DNA of 52,744 nucleotides from NCBI GenBank assembly GCA_946220775.1, contig CAMIFC010000014.1:1-52744 (forward strand). Reading direction: 5' to 3'. Position 1 is the first letter of the stretch. Each line of letters begins with the position of its first letter. The notes beneath the pieces were generated by a model. The model ran no database searches, was not told where the DNA came from, and was given only the letters and a program-made list of their open reading frames with translations. Shown here piece by piece: positions 42,026 to 51,234 of the stretch. A program made the position numbers and the translations under genes. Origin of the DNA: an uncultured Corynebacterium sp. GTDB taxonomy: Bacteria; Actinomycetota; Actinomycetes; Mycobacteriales; Mycobacteriaceae.

Positions 42026-43240
42026 ATGTCAAAAGCATCCGATCATGGAAGCAACGCTAACACCCCACAACACACTGCACCGACTGGTGTGACAGTCCCG
42101 ACCGGGTTCCGCGCTGCCGCAACAACCGCGGGGATCAAGCCCTCCGGTAACCCAGACATGGCCTTGCTGGTCAATGACGGGCCAGAGTTTATCGCTGGAG
42201 CTGTTTTTACCCGAAACCAAGTCAAGGCTGCACCGGTGACATTGACCAAGAAGAATCACGATGGCCAATTCAAGGCTGTGATCGTGAACTCGGGTAATGC
42301 CAATGCATGCAATGGCGCACAAGGCGATGCTGATGCCCTAGCAACGGCAGAGTCTGTTGCGTCTGAACTGGGGATTGATGCCCACGATGTAGCAGTTTGC
42401 TCCACAGGATTGATCGGCGACGTGCTCCCGATGGATAAAGTCCGTGCGGGGATCGGCAATCTGACTGGTGGACTCAGTGATTCAGCCGAGGCCGGCGCTG
42501 ATGCCGCTGAGGCGATCATGACCACCGATACGGTCACAAAGCAAGCGGTGTATCACGGTGACGGTTGGTCAATCGGTGCGATGGGCAAAGGTGTGGGAAT
42601 GATGTCCCCTTCGCTTGCGACCATGCTTGTTTTCCTGACAACCGACGCCAAGCTGAAAGATGCGAAGCAAGCCCAGTCAGCGCTATCCGAAGCCTCGGCC
42701 ACAACCTATGACTGCATCGATGTCGATGGTTCTACCTCGACAAACGATACTGTTCTCCTGCTGGCCAATGGTGCGTCAGGTGTGGATCCAGATGCAGAAG
42801 AATTTGCCAGGGCAGTCCATCAAGTGTCTTTGGACATTGCTATGCAACTGCAAGCCGACGCCGAGGGCGTGACCAAAAAGGTTTCAATCACCGTACGAGG
42901 CGCAGTCAGTGATGAGGAAGCCAAGGACGCAGCACGGGTAATCGGGCGCGACAACCTTTTCAAGTGTGCGATGTTCGGTTCGGATCCGAACTGGGGTCGT
43001 GTGCTCGCCGCCGTAGGGATGGCGCCGGTGACCATGGATCCAGAGCGGATTTCTGTTTCCTTCAATGGCCAGCCGGTCTGCATCAACTCGACCGGGGCAC
43101 CGGGTGCTCGAGAAGTTGACCTGTCAGGTGAAAATGTCGCAGTGGAAGTCGACCTCGCCTCGGGAGAGGGCGAAGCAACGCTGTGGACCACGGATCTTTC
43201 CTATTCCTATGTCGAGATCAACTCGGCATACTCCAGCTAA
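42026..43240 (+). CDS. argJ: Glutamate N-acetyltransferase / ornithine acetyltransferase
   Basis: 404 residues. The precursor self-cleaves before the nucleophilic Thr in MMSPSLATMLVFLTTDA. Other landmarks are VNSGNANACNG and FGSDPNWGRVLAAVG. It moves the acetyl group from N-acetylornithine to glutamate, closing the acetyl cycle. No argA lies in the window, and sequence alone does not show whether it can also use acetyl-CoA. A hydrophilic 20-residue extension precedes the conserved start (GVTVPTGFRAA). Confidence 0.96.
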   Translation: MSKASDHGSNANTPQHTAPTGVTVPTGFRAAATTAGIKPSGNPDMALLVNDGPEFIAGAVFTRNQVKAAPVTLTKKNHDGQFKAVIVNSGNANACNGAQGDADALATAESVASELGIDAHDVAVCSTGLIGDVLPMDKVRAGIGNLTGGLSDSAEAGADAAEAIMTTDTVTKQAVYHGDGWSIGAMGKGVGMMSPSLATMLVFLTTDAKLKDAKQAQSALSEASATTYDCIDVDGSTSTNDTVLLLANGASGVDPDAEEFARAVHQVSLDIAMQLQADAEGVTKKVSITVRGAVSDEEAKDAARVIGRDNLFKCAMFGSDPNWGRVLAAVGMAPVTMDPERISVSFNGQPVCINSTGAPGAREVDLSGENVAVEVDLASGEGEATLWTTDLSYSYVEINSAYSS

Positions 43241-43254
43241 GCGGGTGAATGTAG

Positions 43255-44244
43255 ATGCCAGGGATGGATAATTTCGTGCCGACCGATCTTTCGCCAGAAC
43301 AGCGGTCCCATGTGTTGGCAGAAGCTCTGCCATGGTTGTTGCACTACCGCGACAAGATCGTGGTCGTGAAATACGGTGGAAACGCAATGGTGGACGAAGA
43401 GCTCAAGCGCGCTTTCGCCGCCGACATGGTTTTTTTACGAGCCATTGGCGCCCGCCCCGTCGTCGTTCATGGTGGTGGCCCACAGATCAACCATATGCTG
43501 AAAAAAGTCGGGCTCGAAGGGGAGTTCCGTGGTGGCTTCCGGGTGACTACGCCTGAGGTCATGGAATATGTCCGCATGGTGCTCTTCGGCAAAGTCGGTC
43601 GCGAACTCGTTGGACTCATCAATGAGCACGGGCCCTACGCTGTAGGAACCTCCGGTGAGGATGCCGGTCTTTTCACAGCAGAAAAGCACTGGTTGGATAT
43701 CGACGGCGAAACCGTGGATATCGGTCGCGTAGGTGATATCACGCACGTGGATGCCACCAGTTTGTTCGACCTGATCGAGGCCGGACGAATTCCCGTTGTG
43801 TCGACGATCGCGCCAGATGAAGATGGCCTCATCTACAACATCAACGCGGATACTGCGGCAGGTGCTTTGGCCGGGGCCCTCCAGGCGGAGCGACTAATCA
43901 TGCTGACGAATGTGCCTGGCCTGTATACCGATTGGCCAGACCGCAACTCTTTGGCTTCCATGCTGACCGCTCAACAACTCGAAGAGCTGTTGCCATCGCT
44001 TGACTCGGGGATGATCCCGAAAATGGCAGCCTGCCTCGAGGCGATACGCGCAGGTGTGTCCGCTGCGCACGTGATCGATGGACGGGTGGCACACGCCGTG
44101 CTCCTTGAGCTGATGACCGAAGGTGGCATCGGCACGATGATCACCCCAAATTCGGATGATGATGGCCTTTTCCCACCCGGACACGGAAATCTGGGAGCTA
44201 CCAAGAGGGATGACCCAACCAGCCCTACAGGAGGCAAGCAATGA
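43255..44244 (+). CDS. argB: Acetylglutamate kinase
   Basis: 329 residues of the amino-acid kinase fold. The N-helix (AEALPWLLHYRDKIVVVKYGGNAM) is found in the hexameric, arginine-inhibited enzymes. Substrate loop VVHGGGPQINHML, STIAPDEDGLIYNINADTAAGALAGAL and MIPKMAACLEAI are intact. This is usually the feedback-controlled step of the pathway. The Gly/Pro-rich C-terminal tail is non-conserved. Its stop overlaps the argD start by 4 bp (ATGA). Confidence 0.96.
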   Translation: MPGMDNFVPTDLSPEQRSHVLAEALPWLLHYRDKIVVVKYGGNAMVDEELKRAFAADMVFLRAIGARPVVVHGGGPQINHMLKKVGLEGEFRGGFRVTTPEVMEYVRMVLFGKVGRELVGLINEHGPYAVGTSGEDAGLFTAEKHWLDIDGETVDIGRVGDITHVDATSLFDLIEAGRIPVVSTIAPDEDGLIYNINADTAAGALAGALQAERLIMLTNVPGLYTDWPDRNSLASMLTAQQLEELLPSLDSGMIPKMAACLEAIRAGVSAAHVIDGRVAHAVLLELMTEGGIGTMITPNSDDDGLFPPGHGNLGATKRDDPTSPTGGKQ

Positions 44245-45452
44245 CTAACAATCACGAAGAAACAGCCAGCGCTGCCGGTGGCTGGCAAAGCCGCTGGCAG
44301 GGTGCACTCATGGATACCTATGGCACCCCACAGCTCAACTTGGTGAAGGGAAAGGGGAGTCACGTCTGGGATTCAGAAGACAAGGAATTCCTAGACCTCC
44401 TTTCCGGCATTGCAGTCAATGCACTGGGGCATGCTCACCCGGCAATCATCGATGCCGTGACTAAGCAGATCAGCACGCTTGGGCATACGTCCAACATCTT
44501 TGCCCACCCACAAGTGATCGAGTTGGCCACCAAACTCAGTGCGCTCGTGGGCGCTGAAGGAGCCAAGGTGTTCTTCTGCAACTCCGGGGCAGAGGCCAAC
44601 GAAGCTGCCTTCAAGATCGCCCGTGCTACTGGACGCCCCAAGATCTTGGCCGCCGAGAGGGGATTCCATGGTCGCACCATGGGGTCGCTGGCGATGACTG
44701 GGCAGCCGGATAAGCGTGAACCATTCGAGCCGATGCCACCAGGCGTTGAGTTTTATCCTTATGGCGATCTTGACGCTGTTCGGGACATGGCAGACGACAA
44801 AACGGCGGCGATCATCCTCGAATCAGTTCAGGGAGAGACCGGTGTGATCCCAGCACCAGCCGGGTTCCTGAAGGGGCTTCGTGACCTGTGCGATGAACGA
44901 GGAATCCTCCTCATCGTTGATGAGGTCCAAGCCGGCATGGGACGAACCGGCGAATGGTTCGGATTTCAAGCCGAGTCCATCATCCCCGATGTGATCACCA
45001 TGGCTAAAGGCCTCGGCGGTGGGCTACCGATCGGTGCCTGCGTGGCCACGCCTCGAGCCCAAGTCCTTTCCAAGGGAATGCACGGAACAACGTTCGGCGG
45101 TAACCCGGTTGCATGCGCTGCTGCAAATGCCGTGATCGATACGATCGAAACCGAATCGATCCTAAACAATGTCAACGAGGTCAGCGCGATTTTCCGTGAC
45201 GGGCTGAGCAAACACCCACTGGTTACGGAGATTCGTGGTCGGGGACTCATGCTCGGCGTGGTGCTTTCCGTCCCATGCACCTTGAACCCTATTGATTACG
45301 GTTTGCTGCTCAACAAGCCAGCACCAGACGTGCTACGGATCGTCCCGCCACTCAACATCAGCAAGTCAGACGCTGAGGATGGCGTCCGAAAAATAACGGC
45401 GATGCTGGACGACCTCGCAGCGCAATCACCCCGCGAAAACAACGAAAACTAG
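44241..45452 (+). CDS. argD: Acetylornithine aminotransferase
   Basis: 403 residues, PLP-dependent class III aminotransferase. FCNSGAEANEAAFKIAR binds the cofactor phosphate, VDEVQAGMGRTGEWF holds the Asp contacting the PLP ring, and the PLP lysine is in ITMAKGLGGGLPIGA, followed by GTTFGGNPVACAAA. It converts N-acetylglutamate semialdehyde to N-acetylornithine. Translation is coupled to argB. Confidence 0.96.
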   Translation: MTNNHEETASAAGGWQSRWQGALMDTYGTPQLNLVKGKGSHVWDSEDKEFLDLLSGIAVNALGHAHPAIIDAVTKQISTLGHTSNIFAHPQVIELATKLSALVGAEGAKVFFCNSGAEANEAAFKIARATGRPKILAAERGFHGRTMGSLAMTGQPDKREPFEPMPPGVEFYPYGDLDAVRDMADDKTAAIILESVQGETGVIPAPAGFLKGLRDLCDERGILLIVDEVQAGMGRTGEWFGFQAESIIPDVITMAKGLGGGLPIGACVATPRAQVLSKGMHGTTFGGNPVACAAANAVIDTIETESILNNVNEVSAIFRDGLSKHPLVTEIRGRGLMLGVVLSVPCTLNPIDYGLLLNKPAPDVLRIVPPLNISKSDAEDGVRKITAMLDDLAAQSPRENNEN

Positions 45453-45465
45453 GAGGGACAACACA

Positions 45466-46395
45466 ATGACTGACGCGAAGCAATCGCTACGGCATGTCTT
45501 GGCCGACGACGACCTCACGCCTGCTGAGCAGGCAGAGGTACTCGAGCTGGCGAAAGAGCTCAAAGCAAATCGCTACGAAAACGAATACCGCGATCTGATT
45601 GACCGCCGATCGGTGGCTGTCTTGTTCGATAAGACATCCACGCGCACGAGGTTCTCATTCAGTGCAGGGATCACCGAACTTGGCGGAAATCCCATTGTTG
45701 TCGACTCTGGGAGTTCTCAGCTCGGCAAGGGTGAAACGTTTCAGGACACTGGTGCGGTGCTCTCGCGATTCGTGCGCATGATCGTGTGGCGCACTGGAGC
45801 ACACACCAACCTGGAACAGATGGCGGAAACCGCGACCGTTCCGATCATCAATTCGCTGTCGGATGATTTCCACCCTTGTCAGATTCTCGCTGACCTGCAA
45901 ACCATTGCTGAAAACAAGGGGACCTTGAGCGGACTGAAGGCCGTATACCTAGGTGATGGCGCCAACAATATGGCCAATAGCTACATGCTTGGGTTCGCTA
46001 CCGCGGGCGTGGATATCACCATCAGCGCACCTGCTGGATTCCAACCAGAGGAACAATTCGTGGAACGGGCCCGTCAGCGCGCCCAGGAAACTGGAGCGAC
46101 GGTGACAGTGACGGACGAAGTGTCGGTCGCTGACGCGGATGTCGTCATCACTGACACCTGGTTGTCGATGGGCCAGGACCCCGATGAGGACCGCAGTGCG
46201 CTGCGTGCCTACCAGGTCAACGAGCAGTTGATGGCCCAGGCAAAGCAGGACGCCATTTTCCTGCACTGCCTTCCGGCATATCGTGGCAATGAGGTCACCA
46301 GCGAAGTCATCGACGGACCACAATCCGTGGTGTTTGATGAGGCGGAGAATCGACTGCATGCGCAAAAGGCTCTGATGGTGTGGCTTCTCCGATAG
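45466..46395 (+). CDS. argF: Ornithine carbamoyltransferase
   Basis: 309 residues. Carbamoyl-phosphate loop DKTSTRTRFSF, ornithine-binding HPCQILADLQT, DTWLSMGQ and the catalytic FLHCLPAYRGNEV identify it. It makes citrulline from ornithine and carbamoyl phosphate. AGGAGG lies 10 nt before the ATG. The 3' end overlaps argR by 16 bp. Confidence 0.96.
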   Translation: MTDAKQSLRHVLADDDLTPAEQAEVLELAKELKANRYENEYRDLIDRRSVAVLFDKTSTRTRFSFSAGITELGGNPIVVDSGSSQLGKGETFQDTGAVLSRFVRMIVWRTGAHTNLEQMAETATVPIINSLSDDFHPCQILADLQTIAENKGTLSGLKAVYLGDGANNMANSYMLGFATAGVDITISAPAGFQPEEQFVERARQRAQETGATVTVTDEVSVADADVVITDTWLSMGQDPDEDRSALRAYQVNEQLMAQAKQDAIFLHCLPAYRGNEVTSEVIDGPQSVVFDEAENRLHAQKALMVWLLR

Positions 46396-46880
46396 AAGAA
46401 ACACTCAGAACCCGCACGAAGCGACCAACGAGTCGATCAGCACGTCAAGACCTCATCTCGGAAGTCATCAGTGCGCAAGACATCGGGAGTCAACGTCAAT
46501 TGCTTGACATTCTCCACAACATGGAGGTGGAGATCACCCAAGCGACTCTATCTCGCGACTTGGTTGACCTTGGCGCCAAGAAGGTACGCACTGGTGGAAA
46601 GTCGCGATACACGCTGGGCGATGAGCTCAGAGGCGATGGCTCCGATCAACTCCGCCGTGTCCTAGGCGAATTGCTCGTCGGTCACGATCACTCCGGAAAC
46701 ATTGCGGTACTGAAAACCCCTCCGGGGGCTGCACAGTACCTTGCCAGTGTCTTAGACCGCTCAAGTCTTCCTCAGACAGCAGGAACGATCGCCGGCGATG
46801 ACACCGTGTTCGTCCTCGCCCGGGATTCCCTGACGGGCGAAGAAATGGCCGAATACTTGGCAGAGCTAGCGGAAGCTTAA
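46380..46880 (+). CDS. argR: Arginine repressor
   Basis: 166 residues. The N-terminal winged helix (RQDLISEVISAQDIGSQRQLLDIL...VEITQATLSRDLVDLGAKKVR) contains the family SR-D-L recognition helix. The C-terminal oligomerisation domain ends in TAGTIAGDDTVFVLARD, where arginine binds in hexamers. The GTG start lies within argF in another frame. Being inside its own target operon gives feedback control through the sites upstream of argC. Confidence 0.95.
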   Translation: MASPIEETLRTRTKRPTSRSARQDLISEVISAQDIGSQRQLLDILHNMEVEITQATLSRDLVDLGAKKVRTGGKSRYTLGDELRGDGSDQLRRVLGELLVGHDHSGNIAVLKTPPGAAQYLASVLDRSSLPQTAGTIAGDDTVFVLARDSLTGEEMAEYLAELAEA

Positions 46881-46999
46881 TCTGCACCGACAGAGGCTGA
46901 CCGACTTAGGTCAACAGCTGTCACGAGACAAAAACCAACCAACTACAATTAACACCCAGAACGGTAAGAAAGAATAGAGTTTTGGGGAAAGGAAACCTT
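46881..46999 (+). promoter_or_regulatory. argG promoter region
   Basis: A TACAAT -10 box lies at 46944-46949. A perfect inverted repeat TGACC-N6-GGTCA (46898-46913) stands about 30 bp upstream of it, as expected for an operator or activator site. It does not resemble an ARG box. argG therefore probably has a separate start of transcription. Confidence 0.45.
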
Positions 47000-48193
47000 A
47001 TGAAGGATCGCGTCGTACTCGCATACTCCGGCGGACTGGATACCACCGTCGCTATCAGCTGGATTGCCAAGGAGGACAACGCAGAGGTCATTGCAGTCTC
47101 GATCGACCTTGGCCAGGGCGGCGAGGACATGGAAACTGTCCGTCAGCGCGCATTGGGCGCTGGCGCCGTTGAGTCCATCGTGGTTGACGCCCGGGATGAG
47201 TTCGCAGAAGAGTATTGCCTGCCAACCATCAAGGCCAATGGCATGTACATGAAGGAGTACCCGCTGGTCTCCGCGATTTCCCGTCCGCTGATCGTCAAGC
47301 ACATGGCAGATGCGGCGAAGGAGCACAAGGGAACCGCCGTGGCTCACGGCTGCACCGGTAAGGGCAACGACCAGGTTCGCTTCGAGGTTGGTTTCGCAAA
47401 CACCGCTCCTGATCTGGACATCATCGCTCCGGTTCGCGACTATGCATGGACCCGTGAAAAGGCAATCGCCTTCGCAGAAGAAAACGGCATTCCAATCGAG
47501 CAGTCGAAGTCCTCGCCATTCTCCATTGACCAGAACGTGTGGGGCCGCGCAGTTGAGACCGGATACCTCGAGGATCTGTGGAACGCACCGACCAAGGACG
47601 TGTACGCCTACACCGAGGATCCAGCACTCGGCCAGGCCCCAGACGAGGTCATCATTTCCTTTGAAGGCGGCAAGCCGGTAGCTATCGATGGACGCAAGGT
47701 CACGATGCTCGAAGCAATCGAGGAAATGAACCGTCGTGCAGGCGCGCAGGGTATTGGTCGTCTCGACATGGTTGAGGACCGCCTGGTCGGCATCAAGTCT
47801 CGCGAAATCTACGAGGCACCAGGCGCTGTCACCCTAATTCGCGCACACGAGGCCATGGAGGCCATCACCATCGAGCGTGAGCTGGCGCGTTACAAGCGCG
47901 GCATCGACGCTGAGTGGTCCAACCAGGTGTACGACGGCCTGTGGTTCGCACCGCTGAAGCGTTCCTTGGACGCCTTCATTGACTCCACCCAGGAAGCCGT
48001 CACGGGTGACATCCGCATGGTGCTGCACGCTGGCAACATCATCATCAACGGCCGTCGTTCGAACAAGTCGCTGTATGACTTCAACCTGGCCACCTACGAT
48101 GAGGGCGATTCCTTCGACCAGTCCCACGCTCGTGGCTTCGTCGAGCTGCACGGCCTGTCGTCCAAGATCGCTGCGAAGCGCGACCTGGCGTAA
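47000..48193 (+). CDS. argG: Argininosuccinate synthase
   Basis: 397 residues. PP-loop AYSGGLDTTVAISW, citrulline/aspartate site AHGCTGKGNDQVRFE and EQSKSSPFSIDQNVWGRAVE are all complete. It joins citrulline and aspartate with ATP. AAAGGA lies 6 nt before the ATG at 47000; an in-frame TTG further upstream is not needed. Codon use is more biased than in argCJBDF, suggesting higher expression. Confidence 0.96.
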   Translation: MKDRVVLAYSGGLDTTVAISWIAKEDNAEVIAVSIDLGQGGEDMETVRQRALGAGAVESIVVDARDEFAEEYCLPTIKANGMYMKEYPLVSAISRPLIVKHMADAAKEHKGTAVAHGCTGKGNDQVRFEVGFANTAPDLDIIAPVRDYAWTREKAIAFAEENGIPIEQSKSSPFSIDQNVWGRAVETGYLEDLWNAPTKDVYAYTEDPALGQAPDEVIISFEGGKPVAIDGRKVTMLEAIEEMNRRAGAQGIGRLDMVEDRLVGIKSREIYEAPGAVTLIRAHEAMEAITIERELARYKRGIDAEWSNQVYDGLWFAPLKRSLDAFIDSTQEAVTGDIRMVLHAGNIIINGRRSNKSLYDFNLATYDEGDSFDQSHARGFVELHGLSSKIAAKRDLA

Positions 48194-48217
48194 GCGACTG
48201 ATCAGACCCAAGTTATT

Positions 48218-48233
48218 GCCTGCTTCGGCAGGC
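48218..48233 (+). other. Intercistronic hairpin between argG and argH
   Basis: GCCTGC and GCAGGC flank a UUCG tetraloop. No U-tract follows, so it is more likely an mRNA-stability or processing element than a terminator. Confidence 0.4.
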
Positions 48234-48258
48234 GCAGTCTCGAGGAAAAGGAAACTAG

Positions 48259-49707
48259 ATGGCGATCCAGGACAAGCACGGCACAAATGAAGGCGCACTG
48301 TGGGGAGGCCGCTTCTCGGGTGGGCCGACCGAAGCAATGGCCGCTCTGAGTAAATCCACTCACTTTGACTGGGTGCTCGCACCCTATGACGTCCTGGCGT
48401 CGAAGGCCCACGCTAAGGTTCTTCACAATGCGGGTCTGCTGTCCGACGAAGACCTCGAGACCATGTTGAATGGCCTGACCCAGTTGGGTGAGGACGTTGC
48501 TAGCGGGGCATTCGGACCAGAGCCATCTGACGAGGACGTCCACGGCGCGATGGAGCGCGGTCTCATCGATCGCGTCGGCCCCACGGTTGGCGGTCGTCTG
48601 CGGGCAGGCCGTTCCCGTAATGACCAGGTGGCAACCTTGTTCCGGATGTGGGTTCGGGACGCCATCCGTGACATCGCATTGTCAGTTACCGATCTGGTTG
48701 ATGCGATTTCTTCTCAGGCAAAGGCTCACCCTGAGGTGATCATGCCAGGCAAGACGCACTTCCAGGCAGCGCAGCCAGTGCTGCTGGCTCACCAGCTGCT
48801 GGCGCACGCACAGCCACTGCTTCGCGATGTGGATCGATTGCGTGATCTGGACAAGCGCTTGGCTGTGTCCCCCTATGGCTCCGGTGCGCTGGCAGGGTCC
48901 TCCCTTGCCTTGAATCCAGAGGCCATCGCTGCGGAGCTTGGGTTCGATTCTGCTGCGGATAACTCGATTGATGCGACGAGTTCACGTGATTTCGCGGCCG
49001 AGACGGCGTTCGTATTGGCTCAGATTTCGATCGACATGTCCCGGTTGGCAGAAGAAATCATTGCTTGGGCCACACCAGAGTTCGGCTACGTGACTCTGGC
49101 GGATGAATGGTCCACCGGCTCGTCGATCATGCCTCAGAAGAAGAACCCGGATGTCGCAGAGCTTGCCCGAGGGAAGACTGGCCGGTTGATCGGTAACCTC
49201 ACTGGTCTGCTCGCGACCCTCAAGGCAATGCCATTGGCTTATAACCGGGACTTGCAGGAGGACAAAGAACCAATCGTTGACTCGGTGGAACAGCTGAACT
49301 TGGTGCTCCCAGCGATGACCGGCTTGGTTTCCACCTTGACCTTCCACCCAGAGCGTCTTGAAGAACTTGCGCCTGCCGGATTCACGCTGGCCACCGACCT
49401 TGCAGAGTGGATGGTTCGCGAAGGCGTTCCATTCCGCGAAGCGCATGAGGCTTCAGGATCTTGCGTGCGTCTTGCGGAGTCAAAGGGCGTTGACCTGATT
49501 GACCTCACCGACGAGGAACTATCGGGTGTCGATTCCCGCTTGACTCCAGGTGTTCGCGAAGTCCTGACCATCCAGGGGGCGGTCGCGTCTCGGTCGACGA
49601 AGGGCGGAACGGCTGGTGCCCGTGTCAACGAGCAGCGTCAGCGCGTTGATGATGCATCCGCCGACAACCGTCGCTGGGCAGAGGCCGGTTTCCTGCCAAA
49701 GGCTTAA
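48259..49707 (+). CDS. argH: Argininosuccinate lyase
   Basis: 482 residues of the fumarase/aspartase superfamily. It has the signature GSSIMPQKKNPDVAELARGKTGR with the catalytic serine loop, AGRSRNDQVATLFRMW and KTHFQAAQPVLLAHQLLAH. It splits argininosuccinate into arginine and fumarate, the last step of the pathway. AAAAGGAAA precedes the ATG. Confidence 0.96.
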   Translation: MAIQDKHGTNEGALWGGRFSGGPTEAMAALSKSTHFDWVLAPYDVLASKAHAKVLHNAGLLSDEDLETMLNGLTQLGEDVASGAFGPEPSDEDVHGAMERGLIDRVGPTVGGRLRAGRSRNDQVATLFRMWVRDAIRDIALSVTDLVDAISSQAKAHPEVIMPGKTHFQAAQPVLLAHQLLAHAQPLLRDVDRLRDLDKRLAVSPYGSGALAGSSLALNPEAIAAELGFDSAADNSIDATSSRDFAAETAFVLAQISIDMSRLAEEIIAWATPEFGYVTLADEWSTGSSIMPQKKNPDVAELARGKTGRLIGNLTGLLATLKAMPLAYNRDLQEDKEPIVDSVEQLNLVLPAMTGLVSTLTFHPERLEELAPAGFTLATDLAEWMVREGVPFREAHEASGSCVRLAESKGVDLIDLTDEELSGVDSRLTPGVREVLTIQGAVASRSTKGGTAGARVNEQRQRVDDASADNRRWAEAGFLPKA

Positions 49708-49813
49708 TCCGCATGGTGCTTCACGTGCTTAACCTGCTGGGCACGTGGCGTTGTCACCGCAACTAACCCCTCTGGACCACATCGTGTCCGGAGGGGTCAG
49801 TACTGTGGCAGGC

Positions 49814-50980
49814 ATGACTGATTCAGCGAATACATTGCCAACCCAAGTCCACGCATTTGGCACAGCTAATGGGTATTTCGACCCTGAACGCGAGGACCTT
49901 TATGGCGCTTTCCCGCTCAACAATCCAGAGATCAAGGATATGGCGGATGAGACCCTCGCCGGCCTTTATAAGCACGTCTACGCTGTAGGAACGAAAAACA
50001 ACGGCCAGATGACGGCCACTATTTTCTTCCTCGGACGCCACCTGCTGAACACCCATTCGCGCTATACCTTCGAACGGGAATCAGGTTATTCACCAGCAGA
50101 CCTTCAAGAGTTCGCGGAGTGGGCAACATCCACTAATTCGATCTTTGTTTTTCCCGACGGCTCGATGCATAACGCCCATGGTGTCGACCTGCTGGCGAAG
50201 GGAACCCCGGCCAACGCAGTGCCGATCCACCCCGTAGCGGCTCAGCGAGCTGCACAGATCCGTAGCAAACTCGCCGAGCGGGGCATCGAGGTGACGGAAA
50301 ACCTGCCCCCAGTATTCAGCGAGTTTGAGTTGCTCCTACCAGCCCCGCATGCGATTCGGGAGCGGATGCTAGCCGCCATTTCCATTGGGGAGATCGCTAC
50401 CGGCGCGACTCTCGGGATGATGAAGCAGGAAGAAGGCGCGGGTGAGGCCGTTGTCCGCGACATTCTTTCCCAAACCAAGCTTGAGCGGGATTCCCTGACG
50501 GACATGGAACGCGAGTTCATTGAGGAACTCGAAAAACTGCCGCGCACTGTAGATGGCGAGCTTGAACCCATCGAAGTGACCATTCAGCAGGACGAGAAAC
50601 TTAAGACCAGCGCTGCACAGCTTTCGTGGGCGTCCTCAGCAGGGGAGGTGCTGGCTTGGGTTCTGGGGTACGACGATCTGGCGATCATGGATCCGGACGA
50701 CAATCCGGGGGAGGACTTCGGGGAGTTCCTGATCGACATCACCAATAAATCACCAGAGGAGCTGGAGATCCGGGATCCGTCGCTGCTGTGCTCCGCATGG
50801 GAACAGATCATGGGCATTCGTTGGTTTGTCGTTGATCAATCGCTCAAGGAAGACTCAGCCCACAAGTTCAGTGACCAACAGCAAAGCACGTTGTATGAAC
50901 GGCACCGCGCGTTTTCCTGGTTGGCATCCAACCATGCATTCTTCGATGAACCTTGGCACGAAGCTGACCTGTCGACTTAG
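49814..50980 (+). CDS. DUF4272-like protein
   Basis: 388 residues, soluble and acidic. The C-terminal two thirds, ERMLAAISIGEIATGATLGMM...LTDMEREFIEEL and AAQLSWASSAGEVLAWVLGYDDL, look like the DUF4272 pattern (helical, W-xx-E-x-L-x-W-x-L). The N-terminal part is beta-rich, with FFLGRHLLNTHSRYTFER. TACTGT (49801-49806) ends 7 nt before the ATG at 49814, so I use this start; a GTG or ATG upstream would overlap the promoter. Function unknown. It sits between argH and the Trm112-like gene. Confidence 0.6.
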   Translation: MTDSANTLPTQVHAFGTANGYFDPEREDLYGAFPLNNPEIKDMADETLAGLYKHVYAVGTKNNGQMTATIFFLGRHLLNTHSRYTFERESGYSPADLQEFAEWATSTNSIFVFPDGSMHNAHGVDLLAKGTPANAVPIHPVAAQRAAQIRSKLAERGIEVTENLPPVFSEFELLLPAPHAIRERMLAAISIGEIATGATLGMMKQEEGAGEAVVRDILSQTKLERDSLTDMEREFIEELEKLPRTVDGELEPIEVTIQQDEKLKTSAAQLSWASSAGEVLAWVLGYDDLAIMDPDDNPGEDFGEFLIDITNKSPEELEIRDPSLLCSAWEQIMGIRWFVVDQSLKEDSAHKFSDQQQSTLYERHRAFSWLASNHAFFDEPWHEADLST

Positions 50981-51010
50981 GGGATTCGCACAAGCTGTAC
51001 TATGGACGGC

Positions 51011-51181
51011 ATGATCGACTCCCGTCTGCTGGAACTTCTTGCCTGCCCGAAAGATAAGCAGCCCTTGGAACAACACGGTGATTATCTGGTGAATCCGCGC
51101 CTTGACCGTGCCTATCCGATTGTCGATGGAATCCCAGTCCTCCTTGAGGACAACGCAGTCGCGTGGCCACTGGCGCAATAA
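51011..51181 (+). CDS. Trm112 family small protein
   Basis: A 56-residue protein: MIDSRLLELLACPKDKQPLE, then YLVNPRLDRAYPIVDGIPVLLEDNA. This is the Trm112/YcaR pattern, with the CPxxK-x2-L and AYPI-x2-GIPVLL segments. Only one cysteine remains, so the zinc knuckle of eukaryotic Trm112 is absent, as is common in bacteria. Trm112 proteins activate methyltransferases elsewhere; the partner here is unknown. A TGTACTAT extended -10 box ends 7 nt before the ATG (leaderless). It lies 53 bp before tyrS. Confidence 0.85.
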   Translation: MIDSRLLELLACPKDKQPLEQHGDYLVNPRLDRAYPIVDGIPVLLEDNAVAWPLAQ

Positions 51182-51234
51182 CCACCTCGGGAGGGCGTCC
51201 CGAAAAGAACAAGGAACTTTCGAAAGGGCAAGCA

